This document shows, piece after piece, positions 1 to 7,789 of a stretch of 39,253 bases of DNA. Origin of the DNA: Micromonospora sp. KC213 (GTDB lineage Bacteria > Actinomycetota > Actinomycetes > Mycobacteriales > Micromonosporaceae); assembly GCF_004348325.1 (NCBI RefSeq), contig NZ_SMKF01000036.1, positions 1 through 39,253 on the forward strand, read 5' to 3'. Numbering within the stretch: the first letter of the stretch is position 1; each line of letters starts with the position of its first letter. The notes beneath the pieces are model-generated. The model searched no databases and was not told where the DNA came from. It worked only from the letters and a program-made list of their open reading frames with translations. Both the position numbers and the translations under genes were made by a program.

Positions 1-37
1 GCTCAGCTCCGGTCTGGCAAGAGACTAGCCGCAATCG

Positions 38-59
38 CCCGCCGAAGATGTCCGGCGGG
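38..59 (-). terminator. Hairpin downstream of the TetR gene
   Basis: Perfect 7-bp inverted repeat, CCCGCCG (38-44) and CGGCGGG (53-59), with an 8-nt loop, about 30 nt past the stop codon of the leftward TetR gene. There is no T-tract, as is common for actinobacterial terminators, so the role is inferred from position and symmetry. Confidence 0.4.
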
Positions 60-89
60 TGTACCAGGGGTGTCGCGGCGGGGCGGCCG

Positions 90-728
90 TTATCCGGAGA
101 CCGACCCGTCGCGCTGCCGGGGCACCGCCGCGTCGGTGGCCAGCGCTGCGGCGACAGCTTCCACCAGGGTGTCGAGATACGTGTCGGGCAGTGGGGTCCG
201 GGTGATGGCCAGCCGCCAGTAGAGCGGGCCGGCGATCAGGTCCACCGCGGCGTCGAGGTCGGTGCCGGCGGGCAGTTCCCCCCGGTCCACCGCCCGGGCG
301 ATCAGCCGCCCGCCGATCTCCTGCTGTTGGGCGCGCAGCACCCGTTGCAGGGTTTCGTCGATGGTCGGGTTGCGGGCCGCCTCGGCCAGCAGGTCCGGGA
401 TGATCTGCGAGGCGAGCGGGTGGCTCAACGCGTGCGCCACCACCTGGAACAGCAGGGCGAGGTCGCCGCGGAGGGTGCCGGTGTCCAGGGCGGGCAGCTT
501 CTTGCCGGCGGCGGCGGCCACGGTTTCCAGAACGAGGTCGAGCTTGGAGTTCCACCGGCGGTAGATCGCTGTCTTGCCGACCCCGGCGCGGCGGGCCACC
601 GCCTCGATGGAGAGCCGGCCGTAGCCGACCGCGGCGAGTTCGTGCATCAGGGCCCGCCGGATGGCCTTGGTGATGTCGCCGCGAAGCACTGCGGCACCGG
701 CCGGCGCACGCCTCTTCTCGCTGGTCAT
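90..728 (-). CDS. TetR/AcrR family transcriptional regulator
   Basis: A 212-residue protein with the usual TetR layout. An N-terminal helix-turn-helix (about residues 37-62, containing 'VARRAGVGKTAIYRRW') is followed by an all-helical ligand/dimerisation domain. It starts at an ATG at 728 and is divergent from the exporter permease at 906, with a 177-bp gap. That gap holds a perfect 9+1+9 palindrome (771-789) overlapping a plausible exporter promoter. TetR proteins usually repress themselves and their divergent neighbour, so I infer that it controls the teichoic acid exporter operon. The ligand cannot be read from the sequence. The family call is secure; the target is inference. Confidence 0.93.
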   Translation of the reverse strand: MTSEKRRAPAGAAVLRGDITKAIRRALMHELAAVGYGRLSIEAVARRAGVGKTAIYRRWNSKLDLVLETVAAAAGKKLPALDTGTLRGDLALLFQVVAHALSHPLASQIIPDLLAEAARNPTIDETLQRVLRAQQQEIGGRLIARAVDRGELPAGTDLDAAVDLIAGPLYWRLAITRTPLPDTYLDTLVEAVAAALATDAAVPRQRDGSVSG

Positions 729-770
729 CTGGGGTTCTCCGGAGCTGTCACGCAGGCCAGATTAGCGCAA

Positions 771-789
771 CGACGCAACGGTTGCGTCG
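771..789. promoter_or_regulatory. Palindromic operator between TetR gene and exporter
   Basis: Perfect inverted repeat CGACGCAAC-G-GTTGCGTCG, 9-bp arms and a 1-bp centre, in the divergent intergenic region 43 bp upstream of the TetR start. Its right arm overlaps the -35 hexamer of the rightward promoter. Size and placement are typical of TetR operators; the assignment to the neighbouring TetR protein is inference. Confidence 0.6.
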
Positions 790-810
790 CGACGTGTTTT
801 CCACTAGCGT
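782..810 (+). promoter_or_regulatory. Promoter of the teichoic acid exporter operon
   Basis: TTGCGT (782-787), a 17-nt spacer and TAGCGT (805-810), a good match to the actinobacterial housekeeping pattern TTGACN-17-TANNNT. It would give a 5' leader of about 90 nt before the ATG at 906. The palindrome at 771-789 covers the -35 element, consistent with repression. Confidence 0.5.
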
Positions 811-905
811 CCACCCCGCGACGAGGCGGCCCTCCCCATCCAGCTCCCACTAAGATTCCATCGTCGCGCGCATCCCTTTGGCACGAAAGATCGGAGCGCC
901 CTTTC

Positions 906-1799
906 ATGGCCGACACCGCGCTGGTGGACCCCGCAACGGGTCTGACCCAGGCGCAGCTGGCCGCCCGGCACGGACTACGGGTCGCCGGTGAGCGTCCCTC
1001 CCTGGCCGAATACAGCCGCCGGCTGTGGGCCTACCGGCACTTCATCGCCGCGTACGCCAACGCCAAGCTCGTCGCCTCGTACAGCAACGCGAAGCTGGGT
1101 CAGATCTGGCAGGTGCTGACCCCGCTGACCAACGCCGCCGTCTACTACCTGATCTTCGGCGTGGTGCTGGCACAGAAGGAGATCCCGAACTTCATCGCGT
1201 ACCTGACCACCGGGCTGTTCATCTTCAACTTCACGCAGAGCGCGGTCCTGGCCGGCACCCAGTCGATCAGCAGCAACCTGGGGCTGATCCGGGCGCTGCA
1301 CTTCCCCCGCGCCAGCCTGCCGGTGGCCGCCACGCTCACCCAGTTCCAGCAGTTGCTGGCCTCGATGGTCGTGCTGGTGGGGATCGTGCTGGTGACCGGC
1401 GAGCCGATCACGCCGGAGTGGCTGCTGATGGTGCCGGCGCTGCTGTTGCAGGCGGTGTTCAACGCCGGGATCGTGCTGGTGGTGGCCCGGATGGGGTCCA
1501 AGTCCAGCGACCTGAAGCAGCTGATGCCGTTCATCATGCGCACCTGGATGTACGGCTCCGGGGTGCTGTACAGCGTCTCGCTGTTCAACCGGCTGCCGGA
1601 GTGGGCGAGCACGCTCATCCAGTACAACCCCATGCTGGTCTACATCGAGCTGGCCCGGCACGCGCTGCTGGAACAGGCTCCGCTGCTCAACGAGTCGCTG
1701 ACCCGGCTCTGGCTGGTCGCGGCGGGCTGGGCGGTGGTGGCCGGCATCGGTGGCTTCGTCTATTTCTGGCGCGGCGAACAGGAGTACGGCCGTGGTTGA
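906..1799 (+). CDS. wzm: ABC-2 type polysaccharide/teichoic acid exporter, permease subunit
   Basis: A 297-residue integral membrane protein of the Wzm/TagG family. Together with an ATPase it forms the channel that moves lipid-linked teichoic acid or polysaccharide across the cytoplasmic membrane. After a polar N-terminus of about 60 residues, hydrophobic segments appear from 'NAAVYYLIFGVVL' onward, about six in total, with the family-typical 'YNPMLVYIELAR' near the C-terminus. The ATG at 906 is chosen because upstream codons in this frame run antisense through the TetR gene. The ATPase gene overlaps its last 8 nt, so the two are translationally coupled. The downstream CDP-ribitol and CDP-polyol transferase genes point to a teichoic acid substrate. 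Confidence 0.9.
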   Translation: MADTALVDPATGLTQAQLAARHGLRVAGERPSLAEYSRRLWAYRHFIAAYANAKLVASYSNAKLGQIWQVLTPLTNAAVYYLIFGVVLAQKEIPNFIAYLTTGLFIFNFTQSAVLAGTQSISSNLGLIRALHFPRASLPVAATLTQFQQLLASMVVLVGIVLVTGEPITPEWLLMVPALLLQAVFNAGIVLVVARMGSKSSDLKQLMPFIMRTWMYGSGVLYSVSLFNRLPEWASTLIQYNPMLVYIELARHALLEQAPLLNESLTRLWLVAAGWAVVAGIGGFVYFWRGEQEYGRG

Positions 1800-2610
1800 G
1801 CACCTCGCGGCGTCCAACGACGTCACCATCACCCTCCCCCGGGTCGGCGAGCGCATCCCCACCGTGGTGGTGGACGACGCGCACGTGATCTACCGGGTGC
1901 ACAAGGGCGCCGGCGGCGGCACCACCCCGGTGGCCGCACTGCGCCGGTTGGTCAAGCGCACCTCCGCACCGAACATCCAGGAGGTGCACGCGGTGAAGGG
2001 GGTCACCTTCACCGCGTACCGGGGCGAGGCGATCGGGCTGATCGGCAGCAACGGTTCCGGTAAGTCGACGATCCTGCGGGCCATCGCCGGTCTGCTGCCG
2101 GTCAACCGGGGCGCGGTCTACACGCAGGGCCAGCCCTCCCTGCTCGGCGTGAACGCCGCCCTGCTCAACGACCTGTCCGGGGAGCGGAACGTCACGCTCG
2201 GCTGCCTGGCCATGGGCATGCACCCGGACGACGTGGCCCGGATGACCCCGGAGATCATCGAGTTCTCCGGGATCAACGAGCGGGGCGACTTCGCCAGCCT
2301 GCCGATGCGGACGTACTCCTCCGGCATGGCGGCCCGGCTGCGCTTCTCCATCGCGGCGGCGAAGAAGCACGACGTGCTGCTGATCGACGAGGCGCTCGCC
2401 ACCGGCGACAAGGGCTTCCGCAAGCGCAGCGAACAGCGGGTCCGCGAGCTGCGGGAGAGCGCCGGCACGGTGTTCCTGGTCAGCCACCAGCTCTCCTCGG
2501 TGCGGGACACCTGCGAACGGACGATCTGGCTGGAGTCGGGGCTCATCCGGATGGACGGGCCCACCGACGAGGTCATCCGGGCATACGAGGCATTTTCCAA
2601 CAAAAAGTAG
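1792..2610 (+). CDS. wzt: Teichoic acid/polysaccharide exporter ABC ATPase
   Basis: A 272-residue nucleotide-binding subunit partnering the permease upstream. It shows Walker A 'GSNGSGKST' (about residues 85-93), an ABC signature variant 'YSSGMAARLRFS', and Walker B 'VLLIDEALATGD' followed by the switch His in 'FLVSHQ'. This matches the TagH/Wzt class. It lacks the C-terminal carbohydrate-binding extension of long Wzt proteins, so export probably does not depend on a chain-terminating tag. The GTG at 1792 is preferred over one at 1750 because AGGAG at 1780-1784 is well spaced for it. The gene ends just before a strong hairpin. Confidence 0.92.
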   Translation: MVEHLAASNDVTITLPRVGERIPTVVVDDAHVIYRVHKGAGGGTTPVAALRRLVKRTSAPNIQEVHAVKGVTFTAYRGEAIGLIGSNGSGKSTILRAIAGLLPVNRGAVYTQGQPSLLGVNAALLNDLSGERNVTLGCLAMGMHPDDVARMTPEIIEFSGINERGDFASLPMRTYSSGMAARLRFSIAAAKKHDVLLIDEALATGDKGFRKRSEQRVRELRESAGTVFLVSHQLSSVRDTCERTIWLESGLIRMDGPTDEVIRAYEAFSNKK

Positions 2611-2637
2611 AATCTATCCCACGACACCGCGCCGGAG

Positions 2638-2666
2638 ACCGCGTCGCCCCGTTGGGGCGGCGCGGT
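2638..2666 (+). terminator. Hairpin after the exporter genes
   Basis: A 13-bp stem with one G-T pair (2638-2650 against 2654-2666) and a 3-nt loop, 28 nt past the ATPase stop codon and 76 nt before the next start. It probably ends or attenuates exporter transcription; the downstream gene would then need its own promoter. Confidence 0.5.
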
Positions 2667-2742
2667 CCGCGCGTTAAGGTTCAACCCGTCGCCGCTCGGG
2701 CGCCATCTTTCGTTCAGCTCCCCCTGAGAGTGAGGATCGGCA

Positions 2743-4245
2743 ATGACGCAGGACCACACCACTGGCCCGGACGCCGCACCGGAGACCCCGGCGCCGTGGC
2801 GGCCCTCGCGGACGGTGGCGGTGGTGCTGGCCGGCGGCACCGGGACCCGGCTCGGCCTGGGCATCCCCAAGCAGCTACTGAAGATCGCCGGTAAGCCGAT
2901 CATCGAGCACACCCTGGCCGTCTTCGAGGCCGCGCCGGAGATCGACGAGATCATCGTGCTGATGGCCACCGGCCACGTGGAGCAGGCCCAGCAGATCGTC
3001 GACAAGGCCGGCTTTCGGAAGGTCAGCAAGGTGATCGAGGGTGGCGACACCCGCAACGCGACCACCCGGATCGCGCTGGACGCGGTGGGCGAGGGCGATG
3101 TCAACATCCTCTTCCACGACGCCGTCCGGCCACTGGTCAGCGCCCGGATCGTCCGCGAGTGCGTCAACGCGCTCTGGACGTACTCCGCCGTCGACGTGGC
3201 GATCCCGTCCGCCGACACGATCATCCAGGTCGACGAGAACGACTGCATCACCGACATCCCGGTCCGCTCCACCCTGCGTCGCGGCCAGACCCCGCAGGCG
3301 TTCCGGTCCGGGACGATCCGTGAGGCGTACCGGCGGGCCGAGGGCGACCCGCACTTCGCGGCCACCGACGACTGCGGCGTGGTGCTGCGCTACCTGCCCG
3401 GCACCCCGATCAAGGTGATCGACGGCTCGGACGAGAACATCAAGGTCACCCACCCGGTCGACGTGCACCTGGCCGACAAGCTCTTCCAGCTCGCCGCCGC
3501 CCAGGCCCCCCGGCTGACCGACCACCGCAGCTACACCGAGGAGTTGACCGGCCGTACGGTCGTCATCTTCGGCGGCAGCTACGGCATCGGCCACGACCTG
3601 GCCGAACTGGCCCGCCGGTACGGCGCCCAGGTCTTCCCGTTCAGCCGTTCCAGCACCGGCACGCACGTCGAGCGCGCCGAGGACGTGACGGCCGCACTCA
3701 AGACGGCCTTCGAGGCCACCGGCCGGATCGACCACGTGGTGGTCACCGCCGGGATCCTGGAGAAGGGCGCCCTGGCCGACCTGGACGAGGAGACCATGGA
3801 CCGGGTGCTCCAGGTCAACTTCGTCGGTCCGGTCATCGTGGCCCGGCAGTCCCTGCCGTACCTCCAGCAGACCAAGGGCCAGCTGCTGCTCTACACCTCC
3901 AGCTCCTACACCCGCGGGCGGGCCCAGTACGCGCTCTACTCATCCACCAAGGCGGCCCTGGTCAATCTCACCCAGGCGCTGTCCGACGAGTGGGCCGAGT
4001 TCGGCGTCCGGGTCAACTGCATCAACCCGGAGCGCACCGCCACCCCGATGCGCACCAAGGCGTTCGGGGAGGAGCCCGAGCACACCCTGCTCGCCGCCGA
4101 GACGGTGGCCCGGTCGTCGCTGGACGTGCTGATCTCCGACCTCACCGGCCAGGTGATCGACGTCCGCCGGGCGCCGGGTGAGCCGGCCGCCGTGCCGGCC
4201 CAGCAGACCGCCGTCGGCGCCGACCGGCTCGCCAGCGCCGGCTGA
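2743..4245 (+). CDS. Bifunctional ribitol-5-phosphate cytidylyltransferase / ribulose-5-phosphate reductase (CDP-ribitol synthesis)
   Basis: A 500-residue fusion. Residues about 25-245 are an IspD/TarI-type cytidylyltransferase with the nucleotide-binding 'LAGGTGTRLG' and 'PKQLL'. Residues about 270-480 are a short-chain dehydrogenase with 'GGSYGIG' and the catalytic pair Tyr399/Lys403 in 'YSSTK'. This order is that of the Haemophilus Acs1/Bcs1 enzyme, which reduces D-ribulose-5-phosphate with NADPH and activates the ribitol-5-phosphate with CTP. In Gram-positive ribitol teichoic acid loci the two activities are usually separate proteins (TarI, TarJ). The product would be the donor for the phosphotransferase 29 nt downstream. 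IspD itself is less likely because of the fused reductase and the context. Confidence 0.88.
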   Translation: MTQDHTTGPDAAPETPAPWRPSRTVAVVLAGGTGTRLGLGIPKQLLKIAGKPIIEHTLAVFEAAPEIDEIIVLMATGHVEQAQQIVDKAGFRKVSKVIEGGDTRNATTRIALDAVGEGDVNILFHDAVRPLVSARIVRECVNALWTYSAVDVAIPSADTIIQVDENDCITDIPVRSTLRRGQTPQAFRSGTIREAYRRAEGDPHFAATDDCGVVLRYLPGTPIKVIDGSDENIKVTHPVDVHLADKLFQLAAAQAPRLTDHRSYTEELTGRTVVIFGGSYGIGHDLAELARRYGAQVFPFSRSSTGTHVERAEDVTAALKTAFEATGRIDHVVVTAGILEKGALADLDEETMDRVLQVNFVGPVIVARQSLPYLQQTKGQLLLYTSSSYTRGRAQYALYSSTKAALVNLTQALSDEWAEFGVRVNCINPERTATPMRTKAFGEEPEHTLLAAETVARSSLDVLISDLTGQVIDVRRAPGEPAAVPAQQTAVGADRLASAG

Positions 4246-4274
4246 CCCACGTATCTGCGAGGCGGGCGATCGAC

Positions 4275-5975
4275 ATGCGTGGTGACCTGGTCAGAAAACT
4301 GATCGCGCGGTGCCTGACCACCGGCCTGGCCGTGGTGGCGTTCCTGGTGGTGGCGCTCACCGGCGCCACCGGGTGGGGTCTGGCGCTGGCGGTGGCCGCG
4401 CTGGTCGCCGCCGCGGCGGAACGCCGGGTCCGTCCGAACGCGGACATCACGGCCGAGACGGTGCTGCTCGCCGCCGGGATCCTGGTCGGGTACGCGCGCC
4501 GGCTCGACGCCGGCTTCGACCCGGTGCTGGCGCTGACCGGGCTGGTGCTGCTCGGGCTGGTGCTGCTGGTCGGTCCCCTGCGCGACGCCGGCAACCTGGA
4601 GCTGCGGGCGGCGAACCTGCCGGTGCGCACCTGGACGCCGGTGCTGGCCGCCCGGCTCGACGGCGCGTTGCTGGTCCTGCTCGCGGTGATCGCGGTCGCC
4701 GCCGCCCCACCCCTACCTGCCGTGGTCGCGCTGGTCGCCGCCCTGCTGGTGGCCGGCGCGTGCGCGGCGGTCGGCCTCGACCTGGCCCGGCGACGGTTCC
4801 GGCCGAATGCCGGCGGCGGGCCGGTGGCCCGGGCGTTGCGCGCGCACCAGCCGGAGTTCCTGCTCTACTTCTCGGCCCCGCCCGGCTCGGAGTACCAGGT
4901 CACCATGTGGCTGCCCTACCTGGAGCGGTTGGGCCGCCCGTTCCTGGTGCTGCTGCGGGAGCCGGAGTTCCTGCCCACCATCGCCGCGGCCACCTCCGCC
5001 CCGGTGGTCTACTGCCCGACCCTGCACGCTATGGACGAGGCGCTGGTGCCGAGCCTGCGGGTGGCGTTCTACGTCAACCACGGCGCGAAGAACAGCCACT
5101 GCGTCCGGTTCACCCAGCTCACCCACGTCCAGCTGCACCACGGCGACAGCGACAAGGCCCCCAGCGCCAACCCGGTCTCGGCGATCTTCGACCGGATCTT
5201 CGTGGCCGGGCCGGCCGCCATCGAGCGGTACGCCCGCGCCGGGGTGGAGATCCCCGCGGAGAAGTTCGTCGTGGTCGGCCGCCCCCAGGTCGAGTCGATC
5301 GAGGTACGCCCCGAGCCGGCCCTCGGCCTGGCCAACCCGACCGTGCTGTACACGCCGACCTGGACGGGGCACCACGCCGACGCCAACTACTGCTCCCTGC
5401 CGGTGGCCGAGACGCTGCTGCGCCGGCTGCTCGACCGGGGCGCCACGGTGATCCTGCGGGCGCACCCGTACACCACGCAGAACCCGGCGTCGGCGCGGCA
5501 CCTCGCCCGGCTGACGGAGCTGCTCGCCGCCGACCGGGCCCGCACCGGGCGGGCGCACCTGTGGGGTGCGGCGGCCGGCCGCGAGCTGACCCTGACCGAC
5601 TGCGTCAACCGGGCCGACGCGCTGGTCTCCGACGTCTCCGGGGTGATCTCCGACTTCCTCTACTCCGGCAAGCCGTACGCGGTGACCGACATGGGGGTCG
5701 ACGGCGATCAGTTCGTGGCCCGGTTTCCCCTGGCCGCCTCGGGTTACGTGCTGCGGCGCGACATGTCCAACGTCGACGACGTGCTGACCCGACTGTTGGA
5801 CACCGATCCGCTGGCCCCGGCCCGGTGGGCGACCCGCCGCCACTACCTCGGCGACTTCCCGGCCGCCTCGTACGCCGAGGGCTTCCTCGCGGCGGCCCGG
5901 CGCGAGCTGGACCCGGGCTGGGCGCCGCCGTCGCCGCGCGCCGCGGACGCCTCGCCGCTGTCCCCCACCGCCTGA
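4275..5975 (+). CDS. CDP-glycerol/CDP-ribitol polyol-phosphotransferase with N-terminal membrane domain
   Basis: A 566-residue protein. The N-terminal 170 residues hold about five hydrophobic segments ending in 'GLDLARRRFRP'. The C-terminal 380 residues resemble the TagF/TarF/TarL GT-B domain. Supporting motifs are the 'NHGAKNS' His region, 'FVAGPAAIERYARAGV', 'TVLYTPTW', 'ILRAHPYT', and the donor-site 'ADALVSDVSGVISDFLYSGKP'. It would transfer polyol phosphate from CDP-ribitol (made by the preceding gene) or CDP-glycerol to the lipid-linked teichoic acid chain at the inner membrane face. The membrane-spanning extension is unlike Bacillus TagF, which binds the membrane peripherally. Primase versus polymerase activity cannot be told from sequence. 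It is the last gene of the teichoic acid unit. Confidence 0.85.
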   Translation: MRGDLVRKLIARCLTTGLAVVAFLVVALTGATGWGLALAVAALVAAAAERRVRPNADITAETVLLAAGILVGYARRLDAGFDPVLALTGLVLLGLVLLVGPLRDAGNLELRAANLPVRTWTPVLAARLDGALLVLLAVIAVAAAPPLPAVVALVAALLVAGACAAVGLDLARRRFRPNAGGGPVARALRAHQPEFLLYFSAPPGSEYQVTMWLPYLERLGRPFLVLLREPEFLPTIAAATSAPVVYCPTLHAMDEALVPSLRVAFYVNHGAKNSHCVRFTQLTHVQLHHGDSDKAPSANPVSAIFDRIFVAGPAAIERYARAGVEIPAEKFVVVGRPQVESIEVRPEPALGLANPTVLYTPTWTGHHADANYCSLPVAETLLRRLLDRGATVILRAHPYTTQNPASARHLARLTELLAADRARTGRAHLWGAAAGRELTLTDCVNRADALVSDVSGVISDFLYSGKPYAVTDMGVDGDQFVARFPLAASGYVLRRDMSNVDDVLTRLLDTDPLAPARWATRRHYLGDFPAASYAEGFLAAARRELDPGWAPPSPRAADASPLSPTA

Positions 5976-6066
5976 ACGGCCGGATCATCATGTGCCGGAG
6001 ATGCTGCCGAGAGGTCGGCACCGCAGGTGCTGAGCGTGGCGGCTGGTCGCAGGCCGCGGAAGGAAG

Positions 6067-6086
6067 CCGGGCCGGGTGCGGCCCGG
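6067..6086 (+). terminator. Hairpin after the teichoic acid genes
   Basis: CCGGGCC (6067-6073) and GGCCCGG (6080-6086) form a perfect 7-bp stem with a 6-nt loop, 92 nt after the phosphotransferase stop. The 242-bp gap it lies in has no other feature I can support. Confidence 0.4.
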
Positions 6087-6217
6087 GGTGCACTGACGAC
6101 GGTTCCAGAGCCGGACGTGTCCCTACAGCGAAACCCGGCCGCGAACGAGCTCGCCAGGTCGGGACTTTGTCGGCCAGTTCGTTCCGCTGACGCCTGCGCG
6201 TCCAGTCACCGACAACG

Positions 6218-6634
6218 TCAGATCCCGGAGTCGCCGCCCGGTGAGTCGTCGCCCTCGTCGTCGACCACGAAGATCGGCGAGAGGCGTTCCGCCAGAATGG
6301 ACCCGTTGATCTCCTCCCAGCGATACCTGCGGTCATCGGCGACCGCAAGGTAATACTGCTCGTAGGTGCCCCACCAGCTGGGCTCGTAGGCGACCACCTC
6401 GACGTCCTCGCTGGGAAACCGTGCCCGGACCTGCTCGGGTAGGAGGCACCCGTCGTCTCTCAGGACATGGTCTCGTATCGTCACCATCGCCACCAGACGG
6501 CTGTCGGCGTCGCGCCACACCCGAAGTCGACCGCTTCTGCTCCAGCGGTCCCCACTAGTCCGGTAGTGCCAGTCTCCCTCGTCGAACACCAACTCCGGCC
6601 CCGCCATCCCCCCAGTATGCGTGGTCGCATCCAC
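6218..6634 (-). CDS. Hypothetical protein
   Basis: A 138-residue, acidic, Trp/Tyr-rich protein that I do not recognise. It has no signal peptide or membrane segment and looks like a small alpha/beta cytosolic protein with an acidic C-terminal tail ('DDEGDDSPGGDS'). The GTG at 6634 is chosen because GGAGG precedes it by 5 nt; an in-frame ATG at 6607 is an alternative. It stands alone, convergent to the teichoic acid operon. Slightly lower GC than its neighbours and isolation suggest an accessory gene, but no function is assigned. Confidence 0.6.
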   Translation of the reverse strand: MDATTHTGGMAGPELVFDEGDWHYRTSGDRWSRSGRLRVWRDADSRLVAMVTIRDHVLRDDGCLLPEQVRARFPSEDVEVVAYEPSWWGTYEQYYLAVADDRRYRWEEINGSILAERLSPIFVVDDEGDDSPGGDSGI

Positions 6635-6903
6635 ATCGGCCTCCGCGTCTGTCCGAGAGCGACGGCGTGCGTTGTGCAGCGGCTGGGTCTTGAGCGCCCG
6701 AGTCTACGACGCAAGCCGGTGAACGCTCAGCGCCTGGATGCCACCGGAAACGCCTCATCTCCTGCCATCCGAAGGACACCCGCAGCGACACCCGTGGGCT
6801 TGATCAGGCGCACTGTCATCGACACGAGTGCATACCAGGCGGGCCGCTGCGCTCGCTACTGTCAGTGACGGGCGATTCGCGGCAGAGGGACATGCGAGCG
6901 GCG

Positions 6904-6919
6904 TTGAGCAGTCGCTCAA
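6904..6919. promoter_or_regulatory. Operator 1 of the DUF2071/epimerase operon
   Basis: TTGAGCAGTCGCTCAA, with perfect 6-bp arms TTGAGC/GCTCAA. Its left half is also the -35 hexamer (6904-6909) of a promoter. It is repeated almost identically at 6938-6953, so it is probably a regulator-binding site of TetR type. Confidence 0.6.
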
Positions 6920-6932
6920 AACGTCGTAAGCT
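6904..6932 (+). promoter_or_regulatory. Promoter of the DUF2071/epimerase operon
   Basis: TTGAGC (6904-6909), 17-nt spacer, TAAGCT (6927-6932). Operator 1 covers the -35 box, and operator 2 starts 5 nt after the -10 box, over the expected start of transcription. This would give a leader of about 90 nt. Confidence 0.5.
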
Positions 6933-6937
6933 TCGGA

Positions 6938-6953
6938 TTGAGCGACCGCTCAA
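6938..6953. promoter_or_regulatory. Operator 2 of the DUF2071/epimerase operon
   Basis: TTGAGCGACCGCTCAA, with perfect 7-bp arms and a 2-bp centre, 34 bp centre-to-centre from operator 1. The repetition around one promoter makes chance unlikely. No regulator gene lies next to it; the regulator must be elsewhere or be the TetR protein at 90-728, whose own palindrome has a different sequence. Confidence 0.6.
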
Positions 6954-7030
6954 CCTGGCGGGGCGGGTTCTGCCCGAGCAGGTACCACTCCGGCGACGCC
7001 GGCGGCGCGCCGAAAAAGGAAGGCGACCAG

Positions 7031-7789
7031 ATGAGAGCCCCCCGATTGGTAAGCGCCGTCCAGCGCCGCCTCCTCGTGAACTACCGCACGGACCCGGAGG
7101 TCACCGCACGGCTGCTACCCGCCCCGCTGCGGCCGCAGGTCGTCAACGGATGGGCTGTGTCGGGCATCTGCCTGATCCGGTTGAGCGGCGTCCGTCTCCC
7201 AGCCCTGCCCACACCGTTCGGCCTGCGGAGCGAAATTGGCGCGCACCGGATCGCGGTTGAGTGGGACACACCCGACGGCGTCGCACACGGCGTCTATATC
7301 CCACGCCGTGACACCAGCTCCCGGCTCAACTCCCGGGTCGGCGGCAGGATCTTCCCGGGGTGGCACCACCGCAGCCGCTTCGACGTCAGAGAGAGCGCGG
7401 ACGAGCTGCGGATCGCCTTCGCCGACCCGGGCGAGGCGGTACGCGTCGACGTCCACGTCCGTATGGCAGCCGCCCTGTCCGGCAGCCACCTCTTCGATGA
7501 CGTCGACCAGGCGTCGGAGTTTTTCCGGCGCGGTGCCACCGGCTTCTCGATTACCCCCGATCCGAGCCACCTCGACGGTGTGGAGCTGCTCACCCAGGGC
7601 TGGCGGGTCAGGCCGGTGGAGCTGGCCTCGGTACAGTCCACGTTCTTCGACGACCCGGCCCGGTTCCCCCCGGGATCCGCGATACCCGACTGCGGGCTGC
7701 TGATGCGCAATCTCCCAGCCACCTGGAAGTCGCTGCCGCCGATAGCGGTGCGGCCCACCGGTGGCCCGGTCACCACCTGCAGCCGATGA
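7031..7789 (+). CDS. DUF2071 (YqjF-type) family protein
   Basis: A 252-residue protein matching the DUF2071/YqjF family: 'QRRLLVNYRTDPEVTARLLP' near the start, 'GWAVSGICLIRLSGVRLP', and a mid-protein 'GVYIPRRDTSS'. The family has an acetoacetate-decarboxylase-like beta fold and no established reaction. The ATG at 7031 is chosen because an AAGGA sequence lies just upstream; longer in-frame reading begins inside operator 2. The stop overlaps the next ATG (ATGA), so it is co-translated with the epimerase-like gene. The two operators upstream suggest tight, inducible expression. Confidence 0.8.
   Translation: MRAPRLVSAVQRRLLVNYRTDPEVTARLLPAPLRPQVVNGWAVSGICLIRLSGVRLPALPTPFGLRSEIGAHRIAVEWDTPDGVAHGVYIPRRDTSSRLNSRVGGRIFPGWHHRSRFDVRESADELRIAFADPGEAVRVDVHVRMAAALSGSHLFDDVDQASEFFRRGATGFSITPDPSHLDGVELLTQGWRVRPVELASVQSTFFDDPARFPPGSAIPDCGLLMRNLPATWKSLPPIAVRPTGGPVTTCSR

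Noticed and set aside
2743..3500. First domain as plain IspD (isoprenoid pathway)
   Set aside because: The fused SDR domain, the following CDP-polyol transferase and the exporter genes point to CDP-ribitol synthesis.
6030..6090. GGAAGGAAGC with a flanking CAGG, resembling the SRP RNA domain IV loop
   Set aside because: The flanking arms do not pair as in SRP RNA and the loop register is shifted (GCGGAA instead of GGAA closing). Likely chance in GC-rich sequence.
4310..6190. 626-codon frame overlapping the phosphotransferase
   Set aside because: Arg/Gly/Ala low-complexity product in a shifted frame of a clearly recognisable enzyme.
771..6953. TetR protein at 90-728 as regulator of the twin operators at 6904-6953
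   Set aside because: Its own nearby palindrome (CGACGCAAC arms) has a different sequence from TTGAGC/GCTCAA, so one protein is unlikely to bind both.
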